Positions 9,379 to 18,858 are shown, counted from the stretch's first letter. The stretch: 64,000 nucleotides of DNA from G963668345 sp965226215 (GCA_965226215.1 CBDDCH010000002.1:2046001-2110000); one strand, 5' to 3'. Numbers and translations are program-made. The notes: a model not told the origin generated them from the sequence alone.

Positions 9379-9938
9379 TCTCGCCGGTTCCCAGGGGCCC
9401 GACCTGTCGCCCGTGCGGGCCACCTGTTTGCCCCGCTCTGTATCCCTACAACCTTCGCGCCCAGCTCGGAATCCCAGGGAGCAATTCGAGCATCCGTGGT
9501 CGCTAAGTAAACGAGTTTGGGCTAAGCCGGCCGCTCGGCAACGACGACGTCCAGATCACCCATGCCGTGGCGCAAGTATTTCAACACCCGGAAGTACCTA
9601 CTAAACTTGTCCTTCACATGTTGCTCGGTCTCAAAGGCCGTTTGATACCACGTTGGGCATATCCCCTTGAGCTTATCCGACGTTTGGAAGAGCACCCCCT
9701 TCCGCTTTATTTCCGTCACCGTCGCCGTATCCAAGCTCTCCCAAACACTGTTGTTGTAAACAGTCGCCAGCAGCACACCGTTGGGTTTGAGAATTCGCCT
9801 TAGCTCACCAAGCCACGGGAGCTGGAACTCCTCGCTCAGGTGCGTGAACACCGATACGGCATAGACCAGGTCGAACATCTCGTCCGAGTAATCAAGCGGG
9901 GGCAGGGGACGATTCTGCTTGAATCCCGCAAAAAGTAG

Positions 9939-11237
9939 GGTTCTTCCGGGTTTCTAGTGGGCGAGTGAGGCTCGGTGGTAGTCTCGCGGGATGCAAGACC
10001 GCGAGCTATACCGCCAGATTATGGGCATCGAAAGTCCCTGGAAAGTCGTGCGAGTGGAGCTGCGCCGAGCCGACGGCGAAGTCCACGTCTTCCTCGAACA
10101 CGACGAGCAAGTCCGCTGGCCGTGCCGCCAATGCAGCGCCGTGTGCGCACTCCACGATCATCAGCCCGAACGCCGCTGGCGTCACCTCGACACCTGTCAG
10201 TACCGCACGATCCTGCACGCCCGGCCGCCGCGCAGCGACTGCTCCGAGCACGGGCCGCGCGTCGTGCGACTGCCCTGGGCCGAGGCTTCCAGCCGCTTCA
10301 CCGCGCTGTTTGAAGCTCTCGCGATCTCGTGGCTGAAGGAAGCCAGCCAGCAAGGCATCGCCGAGTTGCTGGCGCTGAGCTGGGACGAGATTCACGGCAT
10401 CCTGGAACGCGCCGTGCAACGTGGGCTCGAACGTCGCGCGGCAGAGCCGATTCCCTACCTGGGCGTCGACGAGAAGAGCTTCCGCAAGCGCCATCGCTAT
10501 CTCACCGTCGTCAACGATCTCAACCGCTCGCGCGTGTTGTTCGTCGCCGAGGGACGCCGCCAGGCCAGCCTGGACGGCTTTTGGAAGACGTTGAGCGCAG
10601 AGCAACTCGCCCGAGTCGAGGCCGTCGCGATGGACATGTGGGATCCTTACGTCGCCTCGACCCGGGAGCATCTCGACGAATCGGAGAAAAAGATCGTTTA
10701 CGACAAATATCACATCGCGGCGCATCTGGCGAAGGCGGTGGACCAGGTGCGGCGGGCGGAGAACAAGCGTTTACTGGCCCTCGGCGACGAGCGTTTGACA
10801 GGCACGAAGTACGCTTGGCTGCGGCATCCGGCGAACTTTTCCGAGGACGCCTGGCGCGAGTTCCGCGCGCTGCGCGAAAGCGACTTGAAGACGGCGCGGG
10901 CGTGGGCGTTGAAGGAAACGGCTATGCGGCTGTTCGACTATCGTCGCGAATCGGCGGCGCGAGCTTTCTTCGAGCAATGGCGCGGCTGGGCGAGTCGCAG
11001 CCGGCTGACGCCGATGGTCACCGTAGCGCGGATGTTGACGGCTCGCCTCGAAAACATACTCACGTATCTGAAACACCGCATTACGAACGCGGTCAGCGAG
11101 GGGTTGAACTCAAGGATTCAATGGGTCAAGGCCACGGCGCGCGGTTTCCGCAATCAACAGAACTTCATCAACGCCATCTACTTCCACTGTGGGAAACTCG
11201 ATCTGGCTCCTTCGCCCACTTAAAACCCGGAAGAGCC
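9939..11237 (+). mobile_element. ISL3-family insertion sequence, complete, with target duplication
   Basis: A 1299-bp element. Terminal inverted repeats: left GGTTCTTCCGGGTTTCTAGT, right (reverse complement) GGCTCTTCCGGGTTTTAAGT. It is flanked by a perfect 8-bp direct duplication AAAAGTAG (9931-9938 and 11238-11245), the size expected for ISL3. It carries one intact transposase and disrupts a methyltransferase gene on the opposite strand. Structurally competent for movement. Confidence 0.96.
9991..11223 (+). CDS. ISL3-family transposase
   Basis: An intact 410-residue transposase. It has an N-terminal zinc-binding region (WPCRQCSAVCALHDH), then a helix-turn-helix-like segment (ASQQGIAELLALSWDEIHGI), and the DDE domain of the ISL3 type: first Asp in YLGVDEKSFRKRH, second in AVAMDMWDPYV, Glu in NAVSEGLNSRIQW. 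No frameshift or internal stop. It starts 52 bases inside the left end of the element. Confidence 0.96.
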   Translation: MQDRELYRQIMGIESPWKVVRVELRRADGEVHVFLEHDEQVRWPCRQCSAVCALHDHQPERRWRHLDTCQYRTILHARPPRSDCSEHGPRVVRLPWAEASSRFTALFEALAISWLKEASQQGIAELLALSWDEIHGILERAVQRGLERRAAEPIPYLGVDEKSFRKRHRYLTVVNDLNRSRVLFVAEGRRQASLDGFWKTLSAEQLARVEAVAMDMWDPYVASTREHLDESEKKIVYDKYHIAAHLAKAVDQVRRAENKRLLALGDERLTGTKYAWLRHPANFSEDAWREFRALRESDLKTARAWALKETAMRLFDYRRESAARAFFEQWRGWASRSRLTPMVTVARMLTARLENILTYLKHRITNAVSEGLNSRIQWVKATARGFRNQQNFINAIYFHCGKLDLAPSPT

Positions 11238-11772
11238 AAAAGTAGTTTTTCTTGGCACCACTGAATGCTCTCCCCATCCACATCCGTGCCGTGGAACGCT
11301 GTAGCCGGATGTTTCTCCACGAGCCAGGTCAGCGTACGTCCGCAACCGCAGCCGAAGTCCAAGATGGACCGGAAAGAGGCCAAGGGCCTTCCTGCCTGCT
11401 CGAGACTTGCCTCAATTTCCTCCGAGGAACGCTTGCCCACCTTGAGGAAGAGATCTCGGGAAGGAGAGCCGGCCACCCGGAACCGCAAGTGAGGGGGCGG
11501 CAAGGGGGGAGTTGCCGCTTGGCCGCCTAGAAAGCGTTCCCGAGCGCCCGTCGAAGTACACCAAGCCCAGACGAATATCCGGTAGAGGGGGTAGTAGAGA
11601 GAGCGGGCGACGCTGCGTACAGGCCCGGGCACCCACTCCCTTACGAATCGTAGCAACGCCGCATTCATGGAAGCAGAACGGATTTCAACCGCGGTCGAGA
11701 TCGTTCTAGCCCGCTTTTCTCACCAGCTGACGGCAGGAGTGGAGGCAAATGCCCGCCGTCATGCATGTAGGG

Positions 11773-11864
11773 GGGCGATTCATCGCGCCCGCTTGCCGAC
11801 ATACTGTACGCTGGGCGATATACACAAACTGTTGCCGCGAGCCATGGCCGCCGGGCCTTTCGCC
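11773..11864 (+). repeat. 92-bp dispersed repeat, copy 1 (inverted partner at 51349-51440)
   Basis: This stretch, in an otherwise gene-free 304-bp gap (11669-11972), is about 90% identical to the reverse complement of 51349-51440. It begins with the near-palindrome GGGCGATTCATCGCGCCC. One frame of both copies reads LPTY.TLGD.H.LLPRAMAAGPFA, so it may derive from coding DNA, but no full gene is present. Confidence 0.75.
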
Positions 11865-11972
11865 TTCAAGTTCCTCTCGTATTGGTAAGCGCCAATCTTC
11901 CCACATTCAATCTCAAAGGGTGAGAAGTCGGGTCTCAAATCGCTGAGGTAATTCGACAGTGGGACCTCCGTG

Positions 11973-12905
11973 TCATAATCGCTGCGGCTTCGAATCCGGC
12001 GGAATTCTCTTTCGCGCCTCCTCGGCCGTCGGCATTCTCTCCGCTCGGACTCCCCCCGTCCTTTCGATCACACACAAGGCCACGGCCGAGGCAAACACCG
12101 CTGACTGCCACGGGTCCCCTGTGCGCAGAAACTCCGTGAGGAACCCTCCCATATAGGAGTCGCCTCCGCCAGTAATATCCACGGCATCGCCGGGAATGGT
12201 AGGCACCAAATACTGTGCGGTGTTAGTGAAAACCAAGCTTCCTCTGGGTCCGAGCGTGACGATTCCGATATCGGCTCCCCAATCGACTAAACGCTGCGCG
12301 CTCTGTTCCGCGGAAAGTTCCTCCGCAGAAAACAAGAGTCCGGCGTCCTCATCGCTCGCCTTAACGACCTGGGCACAACTGATCAACTCCTCGAGTGACG
12401 ACCGGGAGAGCTTCTTTTGCTCGTAAGTGTCCCGGCGGACATGAGCTCCACCATACCCGCCAAGGTCGAGGCTAACTTGCCCTTCAAGGCGCGAAAGGGC
12501 CCGCACGGTCTCAAGAGGAACCTCGTAGTCCAAGGGGCCGGCGTGGAACATCGCTGCTTGCAGGTAACTGGCCGGAATATCTTCCGGGATTACCGGGCCG
12601 GCTTGTTTGAGGAACCTCAGCTCCTTAGTTCCGTCCGCGGCGTACACGAGCTCATTGGTTGTGGTGATTCCCTGCTTGGTATCAACCCCCGCGAGGTCAA
12701 CCCCCGCATCACGCAAGGGATCGAGCAGAGTTTCGGGCGCATCCGGCCCAAACTTGGTTACGACACCCGTCGGCACGCCGAGCCGGGCGGTCACGGTTCC
12801 GGCATAGGCCGTGGGGCCTCCCAGCACAGGCCCTTCCCGTCGACCGTCCGCGAAGACGATCGTCTCGCACAAAACGTGGCCCATGGTGACCAGGCGAACC
12901 GACAT
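11973..12905 (-). CDS. PfkB/ribokinase-family carbohydrate kinase
   Basis: A 310-residue ATP-dependent sugar kinase. The N-terminal glycine motif (VLGGPTAYAGTVTARLG) and the C-terminal signature DITGGGDSYMGGF are present; the latter holds the catalytic Asp and the anion hole (usually DTxGAGD, here GGGD). The family phosphorylates ribose, fructose, keto-deoxy-sugars, nucleosides or inositol derivatives. It is the last gene of a five-gene minus-strand run with a Gfo/Idh oxidoreductase (57 bp upstream) and inositol-3-phosphate synthase, which makes an inositol or keto-inositol substrate conceivable. The substrate is not decidable from sequence. Confidence 0.9.
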   Translation of the reverse strand: MSVRLVTMGHVLCETIVFADGRREGPVLGGPTAYAGTVTARLGVPTGVVTKFGPDAPETLLDPLRDAGVDLAGVDTKQGITTTNELVYAADGTKELRFLKQAGPVIPEDIPASYLQAAMFHAGPLDYEVPLETVRALSRLEGQVSLDLGGYGGAHVRRDTYEQKKLSRSSLEELISCAQVVKASDEDAGLLFSAEELSAEQSAQRLVDWGADIGIVTLGPRGSLVFTNTAQYLVPTIPGDAVDITGGGDSYMGGFLTEFLRTGDPWQSAVFASAVALCVIERTGGVRAERMPTAEEARKRIPPDSKPQRL

Positions 12906-12962
12906 CTTCTCTTAGTGTGACGGAGTAGGACCCCAAAGGCCTGTCGCCAGTGGCTAACTTAA

Positions 12963-14138
12963 CTACGCTCCGTCCTGAGGGGGATCATAGCCCGGAGGTA
13001 CCACTTCCTCCTTCAGCGGCAGGTCTACCCAGGCGCCTGTTTCCATGCTCTTGATGGCGCCGCACATCACCTCGATAGCGCGGGCTCCATCTTCGCCGCT
13101 AACCAGCGGAGGCTTGTCGTTAATGATGCAGTCGAGAAAATGGGCCGTCATGCGCTCGTAGTTACTGGGGTGACGCGGAGGACAGATGGGAACCCAGCGT
13201 TTCCGAACCGTAGGCTCGATCCTGTCTTCCACCCAAAATAACTCCGGCCAGCGAAAGTTTTTCAAGACGGGGGGAAGCGTCTCTTCGGTGAATTCTTTAT
13301 TGGTGTAAACAGCCATCGGCCAGCTCTGGAAGGGATTCGTCGCGTCCGTGGCGGTAAAGATCGTGCCGTCGGTGCCGCATAATTCCGTGGCTTGGTTGAC
13401 GGCGTGCGAAAAACGGTTGCAGCTAATGGTGCCGAAAGCGCCGTTTTCGAACTCCACCATGGCCAAGGCGGTGTCGTCGCAGTGCGTGTAGGTATCCGGC
13501 ATGACCATCCGTTTGGCCACTCCGACCACGCGTTTGACCTTGCTCCCATTGAGCCAGGTCAGCAAGTCGATGGCGTGCGCCCCAGTGTCATTAATTGCCG
13601 CACCGCCGGCAAGCTTCACATCGAGCCGGAAGTCGGTGACAGCGACGTGGTTTTGATAGTTGAACCAGTGCTCATGCAGGCACGACCGGCTCATCAGCAC
13701 CTTGCCGATGACGCCGGCTTCGATCAGTTCTCGCGCCCACTGATTATGCGTCCAAAATCGCCGGTCGCAGCCCACCATGAGCTTCACGCCGGCCTTGTTG
13801 CACTCGTTGACGATATCCCAGGCCTCGACGTTGGTCACGGCGAGAGGTTTCTCGACGACCACACTGATCCCGGCTTGAGCCGCGGCGATGGCTTGGTTGC
13901 GGTGAGCGTAGTTCGGAGTGGCGATCACGACAGCGTCGAGGTGGGCCTTCTCGTACATCTCCCGGTAGTCGGTGAACCGGCTTTCAGCGCCCCACTTGGC
14001 AGCGGCTTCCTCGGCCCTCTCGGCACTCGTGTCGCATACAGCCGCCAACGTGGCCTGATCGTTGCGGGAGATCGCAGGAAGATGAGCGATCTGGGCAATG
14101 CTGCCGCAACCGAGAACTCCCATTCTGACGTCTGCCAT
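12963..14138 (-). CDS. Gfo/Idh/MocA-family oxidoreductase
   Basis: A 391-residue NAD(P)-dependent dehydrogenase. The Rossmann start is MGVLGCGSIAQIAHLPAI, and the active-site motif VVEKPLAV contains the catalytic EKP lysine. The C-terminal alpha/beta domain includes the GGAAINDTGAHAIDLL segment with the conserved Asp/His. A GTAGGAGG ribosome-binding site lies upstream, somewhat distant. The family includes inositol 2-dehydrogenase, glucose-fructose oxidoreductase and many sugar oxidoreductases. The adjacent inositol-3-phosphate synthase (120 bp upstream) and PfkB kinase make a cyclitol or sugar substrate likely; the exact one is unknown. Confidence 0.92.
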   Translation of the reverse strand: MADVRMGVLGCGSIAQIAHLPAISRNDQATLAAVCDTSAERAEEAAAKWGAESRFTDYREMYEKAHLDAVVIATPNYAHRNQAIAAAQAGISVVVEKPLAVTNVEAWDIVNECNKAGVKLMVGCDRRFWTHNQWARELIEAGVIGKVLMSRSCLHEHWFNYQNHVAVTDFRLDVKLAGGAAINDTGAHAIDLLTWLNGSKVKRVVGVAKRMVMPDTYTHCDDTALAMVEFENGAFGTISCNRFSHAVNQATELCGTDGTIFTATDATNPFQSWPMAVYTNKEFTEETLPPVLKNFRWPELFWVEDRIEPTVRKRWVPICPPRHPSNYERMTAHFLDCIINDKPPLVSGEDGARAIEVMCGAIKSMETGAWVDLPLKEEVVPPGYDPPQDGA

Positions 14139-14258
14139 CGTGTTCGCCTCTTTCGAGCCTCCTACGGAACTATTTCCTCTTTGCGGCGGGATCCGAGGGC
14201 TGTTCGCACAACAGGAAGACTCGGCAGCCGCCCCGGGGCGACGGGACGCGCCCAGCGC

Positions 14259-15323
14259 TTATCTCTCCCTGGAGCCGGCTACGAACTCCTTGAGCTGCTC
14301 CCAAGCGTCCATATCCCGGATCTGCTGGGGCGGATGTTTGGTGAGGAAGGAACAAGCCGAATCCAGCACGCCCGAGACACCACGGTCGAGAGCGATCCGG
14401 GTATAGCGAACCATGTCAACGATCACGCCGGCGAAGTTAGCACTGTCTTCCACCTCCAGCTTCCCCTCGAAGAGCAGCGGCGCGTTGCCGAAGTTGCCGC
14501 CCTTGATCCAGAAAATCGCAGTCTTTCGATCTTTCATAAGCGGCAAGTAGCTAAATCCCGTCGACATGTTCACAGGATAAGGCATCAGGCTGGTGACGGA
14601 TTCCTCCTTGGTCTTCAGCTTGCTCTTGCCGCGGGCCTGTAGATTAGCGAAATCGGTGTTGCCGCCATAGTTAAGCTGATAGGTCTCGGGCATGTGAACG
14701 CCGCGCGTGTCGAATAAGGTCGCCAGCGCACGGTGGATGGCCGTTGCCCCCAACTGGCTCTTGACGTCATCACCGATAATAGGCACGCCACTTTCGACAG
14801 CAGCCTTCTGATAAGCGGGATCGCAGACGATCAACGTGGGCATGCCGTTGAGGAAGCCGATCTTCGATTCCTTGATCGACGCATCGGCATAGAACCGGGC
14901 GGCGTCATGGGACTCGGTGGGGATAAAGTTCAATAGCATCTCAGCCCCGGTACTGCTCAGGGCTTCGGCGACGTTGCTCGGCTCGGCCTCCGACGCTGTA
15001 ACTCCTAGGTTGGGGGGGTTGCCGTCAAGTACAGGCCCCATCTGGACAGTCACGCCCGACGGTTCGAGTTCCAGACCATAGCGGTAAGCCATGTTCGGTT
15101 CGGCGAAGATCGCTTCATTCAGGTCTTTCCCGACCTTCGCCGCATTGATGTCAAACGCCGCCACCGGAACGACATCGGTCACCTTATACCCGCCGATATC
15201 GACGTTCATCAGCCCTCGGGTGTCTTCAGGATTCTGCCTATAGTACTCAAGCCCTTCAACAAGGGCTTGGCAGCAATTCCCGACCCCAGCGATTGCGACC
15301 TTGATTTGGTTGGCTGTCGCCAT
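14259..15323 (-). CDS. ino1: Inositol-3-phosphate synthase
   Basis: About 354 residues of the short bacterial/archaeal myo-inositol-1-phosphate synthase type, which converts glucose 6-phosphate to 1L-myo-inositol 1-phosphate using bound NAD. Visible signatures: the NAD-binding start VAIAGVGNCCQALVEG, the LNFIPTES loop, and GDDVKSQLGATAIHRALA with the catalytic lysine region, then QLNYGGNTDFANL. An alternative ATG seven codons upstream (15344) is possible; neither has a strong ribosome-binding site. The cluster gives a potential source of inositol phosphate for lipids or for catabolism by the neighbouring oxidoreductase and kinase. The 355 bases upstream (15324-15678) hold no gene I can support. 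Confidence 0.95.
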   Translation of the reverse strand: MATANQIKVAIAGVGNCCQALVEGLEYYRQNPEDTRGLMNVDIGGYKVTDVVPVAAFDINAAKVGKDLNEAIFAEPNMAYRYGLELEPSGVTVQMGPVLDGNPPNLGVTASEAEPSNVAEALSSTGAEMLLNFIPTESHDAARFYADASIKESKIGFLNGMPTLIVCDPAYQKAAVESGVPIIGDDVKSQLGATAIHRALATLFDTRGVHMPETYQLNYGGNTDFANLQARGKSKLKTKEESVTSLMPYPVNMSTGFSYLPLMKDRKTAIFWIKGGNFGNAPLLFEGKLEVEDSANFAGVIVDMVRYTRIALDRGVSGVLDSACSFLTKHPPQQIRDMDAWEQLKEFVAGSRER

Positions 15324-15678
15324 GTCCGATACCTTTGACTCCATGAAAAGTTATGACACAAGAGCCGTAGAAACCGATCTTGTGACCCATGACGGCACCG
15401 CCCGCCCATATTGCGGTGCTACTGTCGGAGAGAATCCCGGATTTGGTCGAAGTCAGCGGCGAGAGACGAATGACGACGTGGAATCTCTTTATTTGCTCCG
15501 GCTCGTGGGTGGACTCTCTTTACAGGTTTGCCGACACAGGGCAAGTCAGCGTGTCAGGGGAGGCAAGAACACAGAATGGCGCCTCGATGCCTGAAACCCT
15601 CTGAAACGGGGGGCGCGGCGGCGATCAACTCCCCGGCAACCCACCTTAACACCGGCAAGCGACCGGCTCAAGCGGCGC

Positions 15679-16014
15679 CTAAAAGTCCGCGTACTCCGGT
15701 CGCGAGGGGGTAAACACCTCGACCACGGCTGAGTCCTCCAACGCCACGGCGCCGTGAGGCTTGTTCGAGTCCATCACGTAACCGTCGCCCGCCGTCGCAA
15801 TGAACTCATCCTCGGGTTTTTCTCCGATGAAACGGATTTTCCCGGACAAGCATATGCCGATCTGTGCCGGCTCGTGATGGTGCAGCGGAATCTTTGCCCC
15901 CTGCTTCATTTCAATGTGGCAGAGCATCGCGTCGTCGTTATAAGTCAGCGTCTTGCGGACGATGCCCTCCATCATGTCCACTGCCTTGGCGTTGGAGAGA
16001 CTTTTCTGTTTCAT
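15679..16014 (-). CDS. Small cupin-domain protein
   Basis: A 111-residue single-domain cupin. Cupin motif 1 is seen as GAKIPLHHHEPAQIGICLSG, with three metal-ligand histidines and a glutamate; motif 2 is around GDGYVMDSNKPHGAVAL. Such proteins are metal-dependent isomerases, lyases or sugar-binding/regulatory proteins; the reaction cannot be assigned. It lies 45 bp downstream of the aldo/keto reductase on the same strand, so the two are probably cotranscribed. Confidence 0.88.
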   Translation of the reverse strand: MKQKSLSNAKAVDMMEGIVRKTLTYNDDAMLCHIEMKQGAKIPLHHHEPAQIGICLSGKIRFIGEKPEDEFIATAGDGYVMDSNKPHGAVALEDSAVVEVFTPSRPEYADF

Positions 16015-16059
16015 GGGAGATCCCCGTTTATCTTTGATACTGCTTAGCTCTGGGACCTC

Positions 16060-17067
16060 CTAGGCCTCAAAGCCGTGCTGTAGCCTGTGGTGAGTGGAGT
16101 CGAACATCTGTGTCGTCTTGAAGCGCTCGTGGCGACCGTCGGTAGCCTCCAACTTGGCCCGCGCGAGCAGCTTCTCCCGCTCCCCCTCCGAGAGAGACCG
16201 AAAGTTCCTAGCCACCGCGACGGCTTCCTTCAATTGTCCCATGGACGTGAACCCCACGACGAGCGTTGAAACAGGGGTGCTCAGCGTATAGCGAAGGCAT
16301 TCCTCGGCCGTCAGATCCGTTTCCGAGGGAATGATACCGCTACCCCCTCCCAGAGATTTCATGCCAATGACACCCACATCCTTTTCCCGGCACAGCGGCA
16401 CGACTTGATGCTGGAAGCTTCGATAGTGAGCGTCCATGATATTGATCGGCATCTGGGAGGTATCCCAGTCATAGGGCTTGCTTAGCATCTTCAGGTGAAT
16501 GCGTGGGTCCTTATGGCCCGTGAAACCGACGTATCGAACCTTGCCGGCCTTTTTGGCTTCCAGGGCTGCCTTGATCCCGCCCTTCTCGAACACCCAATCG
16601 GGATCATTGTCGTAGTTGATTTCATGAAACTGCCACAGGTCAAGATGGTCCGTCCTAAGGCGGCGAAGACTGTCCTCCAGGCACTTCATCGACCCGGCGT
16701 AGTCGCGCTCGCAGTTCTTGGTCATCAGAAACACCTTGTCACGGCGTCCCCCCGCCAAGGCCTCCCCGATCACCTGCTCGCTCAGGCCGCCCGAATATTC
16801 CCAAGCCGTGTCGAAGAAGGTGACCCCCTCATCGACCGCCGCGTGCATGATGCGGACCGCCTCGGGCTTATCCTTGGAAGCCAGCGAAGCAATGTGTCCT
16901 CCGCCCAGGCAGAGAATCGAGACTTGCTCACCCGTACGCCCTAGTCTTCGAGTGGGGACGCCTGAAGACCCGGATTGCTGGCCAAGGGCACGGTTCGCCA
17001 GGGCAGCCGTCACCGCACCGCCAACCGTTGCCCGCAACAAATCCCGCCGAGAGCTCTCCTTTGTCAT
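16060..17067 (-). CDS. Aldo/keto reductase with Tat signal
   Basis: A 335-residue protein. The twin-arginine leader SRRDLLRATVGGAVTAALA predicts folded export. The (beta/alpha)8 aldo/keto reductase domain starts at TRRLGRTGEQVSILCLGGGH, with the catalytic Asp and Tyr in FFDTAWEYSGG, Lys in FLMTKNCERD and His in LWQFHEI. ATG 17067 is chosen because AGGAGG lies eight bases upstream; an in-frame start six codons earlier (17085) would overlap that site. It heads the inositol/sugar cluster. Exported AKRs with Tat leaders are common in Acidobacteriota; the natural substrate is unknown. Confidence 0.92.
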   Translation of the reverse strand: MTKESSRRDLLRATVGGAVTAALANRALGQQSGSSGVPTRRLGRTGEQVSILCLGGGHIASLASKDKPEAVRIMHAAVDEGVTFFDTAWEYSGGLSEQVIGEALAGGRRDKVFLMTKNCERDYAGSMKCLEDSLRRLRTDHLDLWQFHEINYDNDPDWVFEKGGIKAALEAKKAGKVRYVGFTGHKDPRIHLKMLSKPYDWDTSQMPINIMDAHYRSFQHQVVPLCREKDVGVIGMKSLGGGSGIIPSETDLTAEECLRYTLSTPVSTLVVGFTSMGQLKEAVAVARNFRSLSEGEREKLLARAKLEATDGRHERFKTTQMFDSTHHRLQHGFEA

Positions 17068-17211
17068 TGTTGCCTCCTCATCCACCGTAACATTCTACAA
17101 CGGCTCGTGTTCTCCTGTCCTCCCGCGTCATACCAGGTGGATTAGAGGTCGAAGCGTGCAAGAGCGGACCAAGCGCCTTGAGCGCTTGCGGCTGAAACAG
17201 TTTTGAACACT

Positions 17212-18244
17212 AATGGGGTATCCACTTGACTCAGGTAACCCCAACATCTTGTGGTTGGGCTCACGGGGCCTCAGCGTCCCAGTCGGCGACGATCGATCGA
17301 TACGGCGTTGGGTCCACGGCGACTGCCTGCTGCACAAGGCGGTAGAAGAGTTTTCCCCGGCTGCGTGAGTTGCGCCGGTTGAAGCGGAACACAAACTCGT
17401 CGAGGTAGTAGTCCAGATGCTCGTGACTAACCGCGCCTTGGTGCGTGCCCAGCAGCCAGCGCTTGAGCAACGAGATCGCTTGGTGCACCCTCGGCAATAA
17501 TTCCGAGGCCTGCTTGCGGCGGCCCGACAGAAAGACGATGCGATGCTGGTAGCCCTTCTTCTCCAGCGGCTCGTAGCCCAGCCAGCCGTCGGTGTGCACC
17601 ACGCTTCCCGGCTCGACCGACTCCTCCACGAAGGGCATCAAACTGGCCGCCGATGCGTTCCGCACGCGCTGCATGCGGATCCGTCCTAGCCCGCGGCCTC
17701 TCTCTTCCGCGGCTACTGCAATCAAGGCTTTACGCTCGGTCTGCCGGCCGCTCACACCCTCTTCCTCAGCGCCCCAATAGGTCTCATCGACCTCGACTAC
17801 GCCCGCCAATCGCTCCCGCCCCGGACGCACCATCGCTCGCCGCAGCTTGTGCATCCAGGTCCACGCGGTTTGATAGCTGCCCAACCCGAGAACGCGCTGC
17901 AGACCCAGCGCGCTGACCCCGTTCTTTTGCGAAGTGACGTGCCAGATCGCCCGGAACCACAGCCGCAGCGGCTTACGTGTGTCTTGGAAGATCGTGCCCG
18001 AGGTCACCGACGTCTGCCGCCCGCAGCGAGCGCATTCGAACCACACTTTGCGCACCGGCCAAGCCCGCTCATGCCCGCATCCCGGACAGCGGAAACCCTC
18101 CGGCCAGCGCAACGCGGACAGATAGTCGCGACAGGCCTCTTCGCTGGCGAAGCGTACCTCGAACTCGAGCAGGTCGCGTGGATAATCCTCCACGAAGGCG
18201 CATACTACATCTTGGGGTCACCTGAGTCAAGTGGATACCCCATA
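17212..18244 (-). mobile_element. IS1595-family insertion sequence, copy 1
   Basis: A 1033-bp element. Ends read AATGGGGTATCCACTTGACT on the left and the same in reverse complement on the right, except the outermost base. It is flanked by an 8-bp target duplication TGAACACT (17204-17211 and 18245-18252). It carries one intact transposase and lies between genes. It is nearly identical to copy 2 at 49957-50989. Confidence 0.96.
17261..18193 (-). CDS. IS1595-family transposase (copy 1)
   Basis: A 310-residue transposase of the ISXO2-like type. It has an N-terminal zinc ribbon (C36-PG-C39 and C54-AR-C57), then the DDE-type domain with D136 in VEVDETYWG and D202 in VVHTDGWLGY; the third catalytic position lies in HEHLDYYLDEFVFRFNRR. 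Intact frame. It differs from copy 2 at residue 197 (Ser here, Arg in copy 2). Confidence 0.96.
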   Translation of the reverse strand: MEDYPRDLLEFEVRFASEEACRDYLSALRWPEGFRCPGCGHERAWPVRKVWFECARCGRQTSVTSGTIFQDTRKPLRLWFRAIWHVTSQKNGVSALGLQRVLGLGSYQTAWTWMHKLRRAMVRPGRERLAGVVEVDETYWGAEEEGVSGRQTERKALIAVAAEERGRGLGRIRMQRVRNASAASLMPFVEESVEPGSVVHTDGWLGYEPLEKKGYQHRIVFLSGRRKQASELLPRVHQAISLLKRWLLGTHQGAVSHEHLDYYLDEFVFRFNRRNSRSRGKLFYRLVQQAVAVDPTPYRSIVADWDAEAP

Positions 18245-18486
18245 TGAACACTTTCTTGCGCCAACGGGAGGGACAACAAAAGCAACTTTGCGAAAAGCGT
18301 TTTTGTAGTTGACTCCAGCGATCGGTATGGGTCATATTAATCCTAATCCGCCTGCCAGAACGCGGGTAATCACCCGGCCTGTCATCGCCTTCGGGAACGG
18401 TCCGACCCCGATCACGCTGCCTTTCTACGTCCTAGTGGGCAGGACTCCCCGTTCCACTAGCATTCTTTCTCCGCGGTTCGATCTAG

Positions 18487-18858
18487 ATGATCTTTGTTCT
18501 AGTACTGACGGTTACAGCTCTGTCGACCTTGGCTCTCCTGGTTGTGTTGGCGAAGCTAGGTCGGCCTCCGCCAGAGCCGCCCGCAGATCTACAGGCCCTC
18601 GAAGCAACACCCCTCGCTGAAGAGGCCTATCGAGACACTCTCCAGGATCTTGATGAGGCAACCTCTACCAGGCGGCGCCAACTGCTTTCGTCGTTCGCAC
18701 AAAAGATTCGGAGAGATTTCCAGCGTCTCTGGAACGTGCTGCGATTCGCGATCCCCACGAGCACGAATCCGGAGTTCGGAGTCGCAGCTGCCCGCGAGTT
18801 CCTTACCTTCCGACGGCTGCATCTGATGTTGACAATTCGGCGGGTGTTTGGTCTCTAG
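18487..18858 (+). CDS. Small membrane-anchored hypothetical protein
   Basis: 123 residues. An N-terminal transmembrane helix (FVLVLTVTALSTLALLVVLA) is followed by a proline-rich spacer and a basic, helical cytoplasmic tail (RRRQLLSSFAQKIRRDFQRL). I recognise no domain. It ends immediately before an IS630 remnant, so its original C-terminus may have been altered. It may be real, but with no homology call the confidence is moderate. Confidence 0.4.
   Translation: MIFVLVLTVTALSTLALLVVLAKLGRPPPEPPADLQALEATPLAEEAYRDTLQDLDEATSTRRRQLLSSFAQKIRRDFQRLWNVLRFAIPTSTNPEFGVAAAREFLTFRRLHLMLTIRRVFGL

Larger units (their letters stand above)
9522..11668 (-). pseudogene. SAM-dependent methyltransferase split by an ISL3 insertion
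   Basis: Two minus-strand halves of one class I methyltransferase. The 5' half (11668 to 11246) carries motif I, ILDFGCGCGRTL, and the acidic loop FHGTDVDGESIQW. The 3' half (9930 to 9522) carries VYAVSVFTHLSEE (post-motif II) and LKPNGVLLAT (motif III). Removing the IS plus one copy of the 8-bp duplication joins SIQWCQEK directly to LLFAGF in frame and yields a 279-residue protein of normal family length. The target is unknown; the basic, hydrophobic N-terminus (VREWVPGPVRSVARSLYYPLYRIFVW) resembles methyltransferases in polysaccharide clusters. The insertion is probably recent because both halves show no other lesions. Confidence 0.9.
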
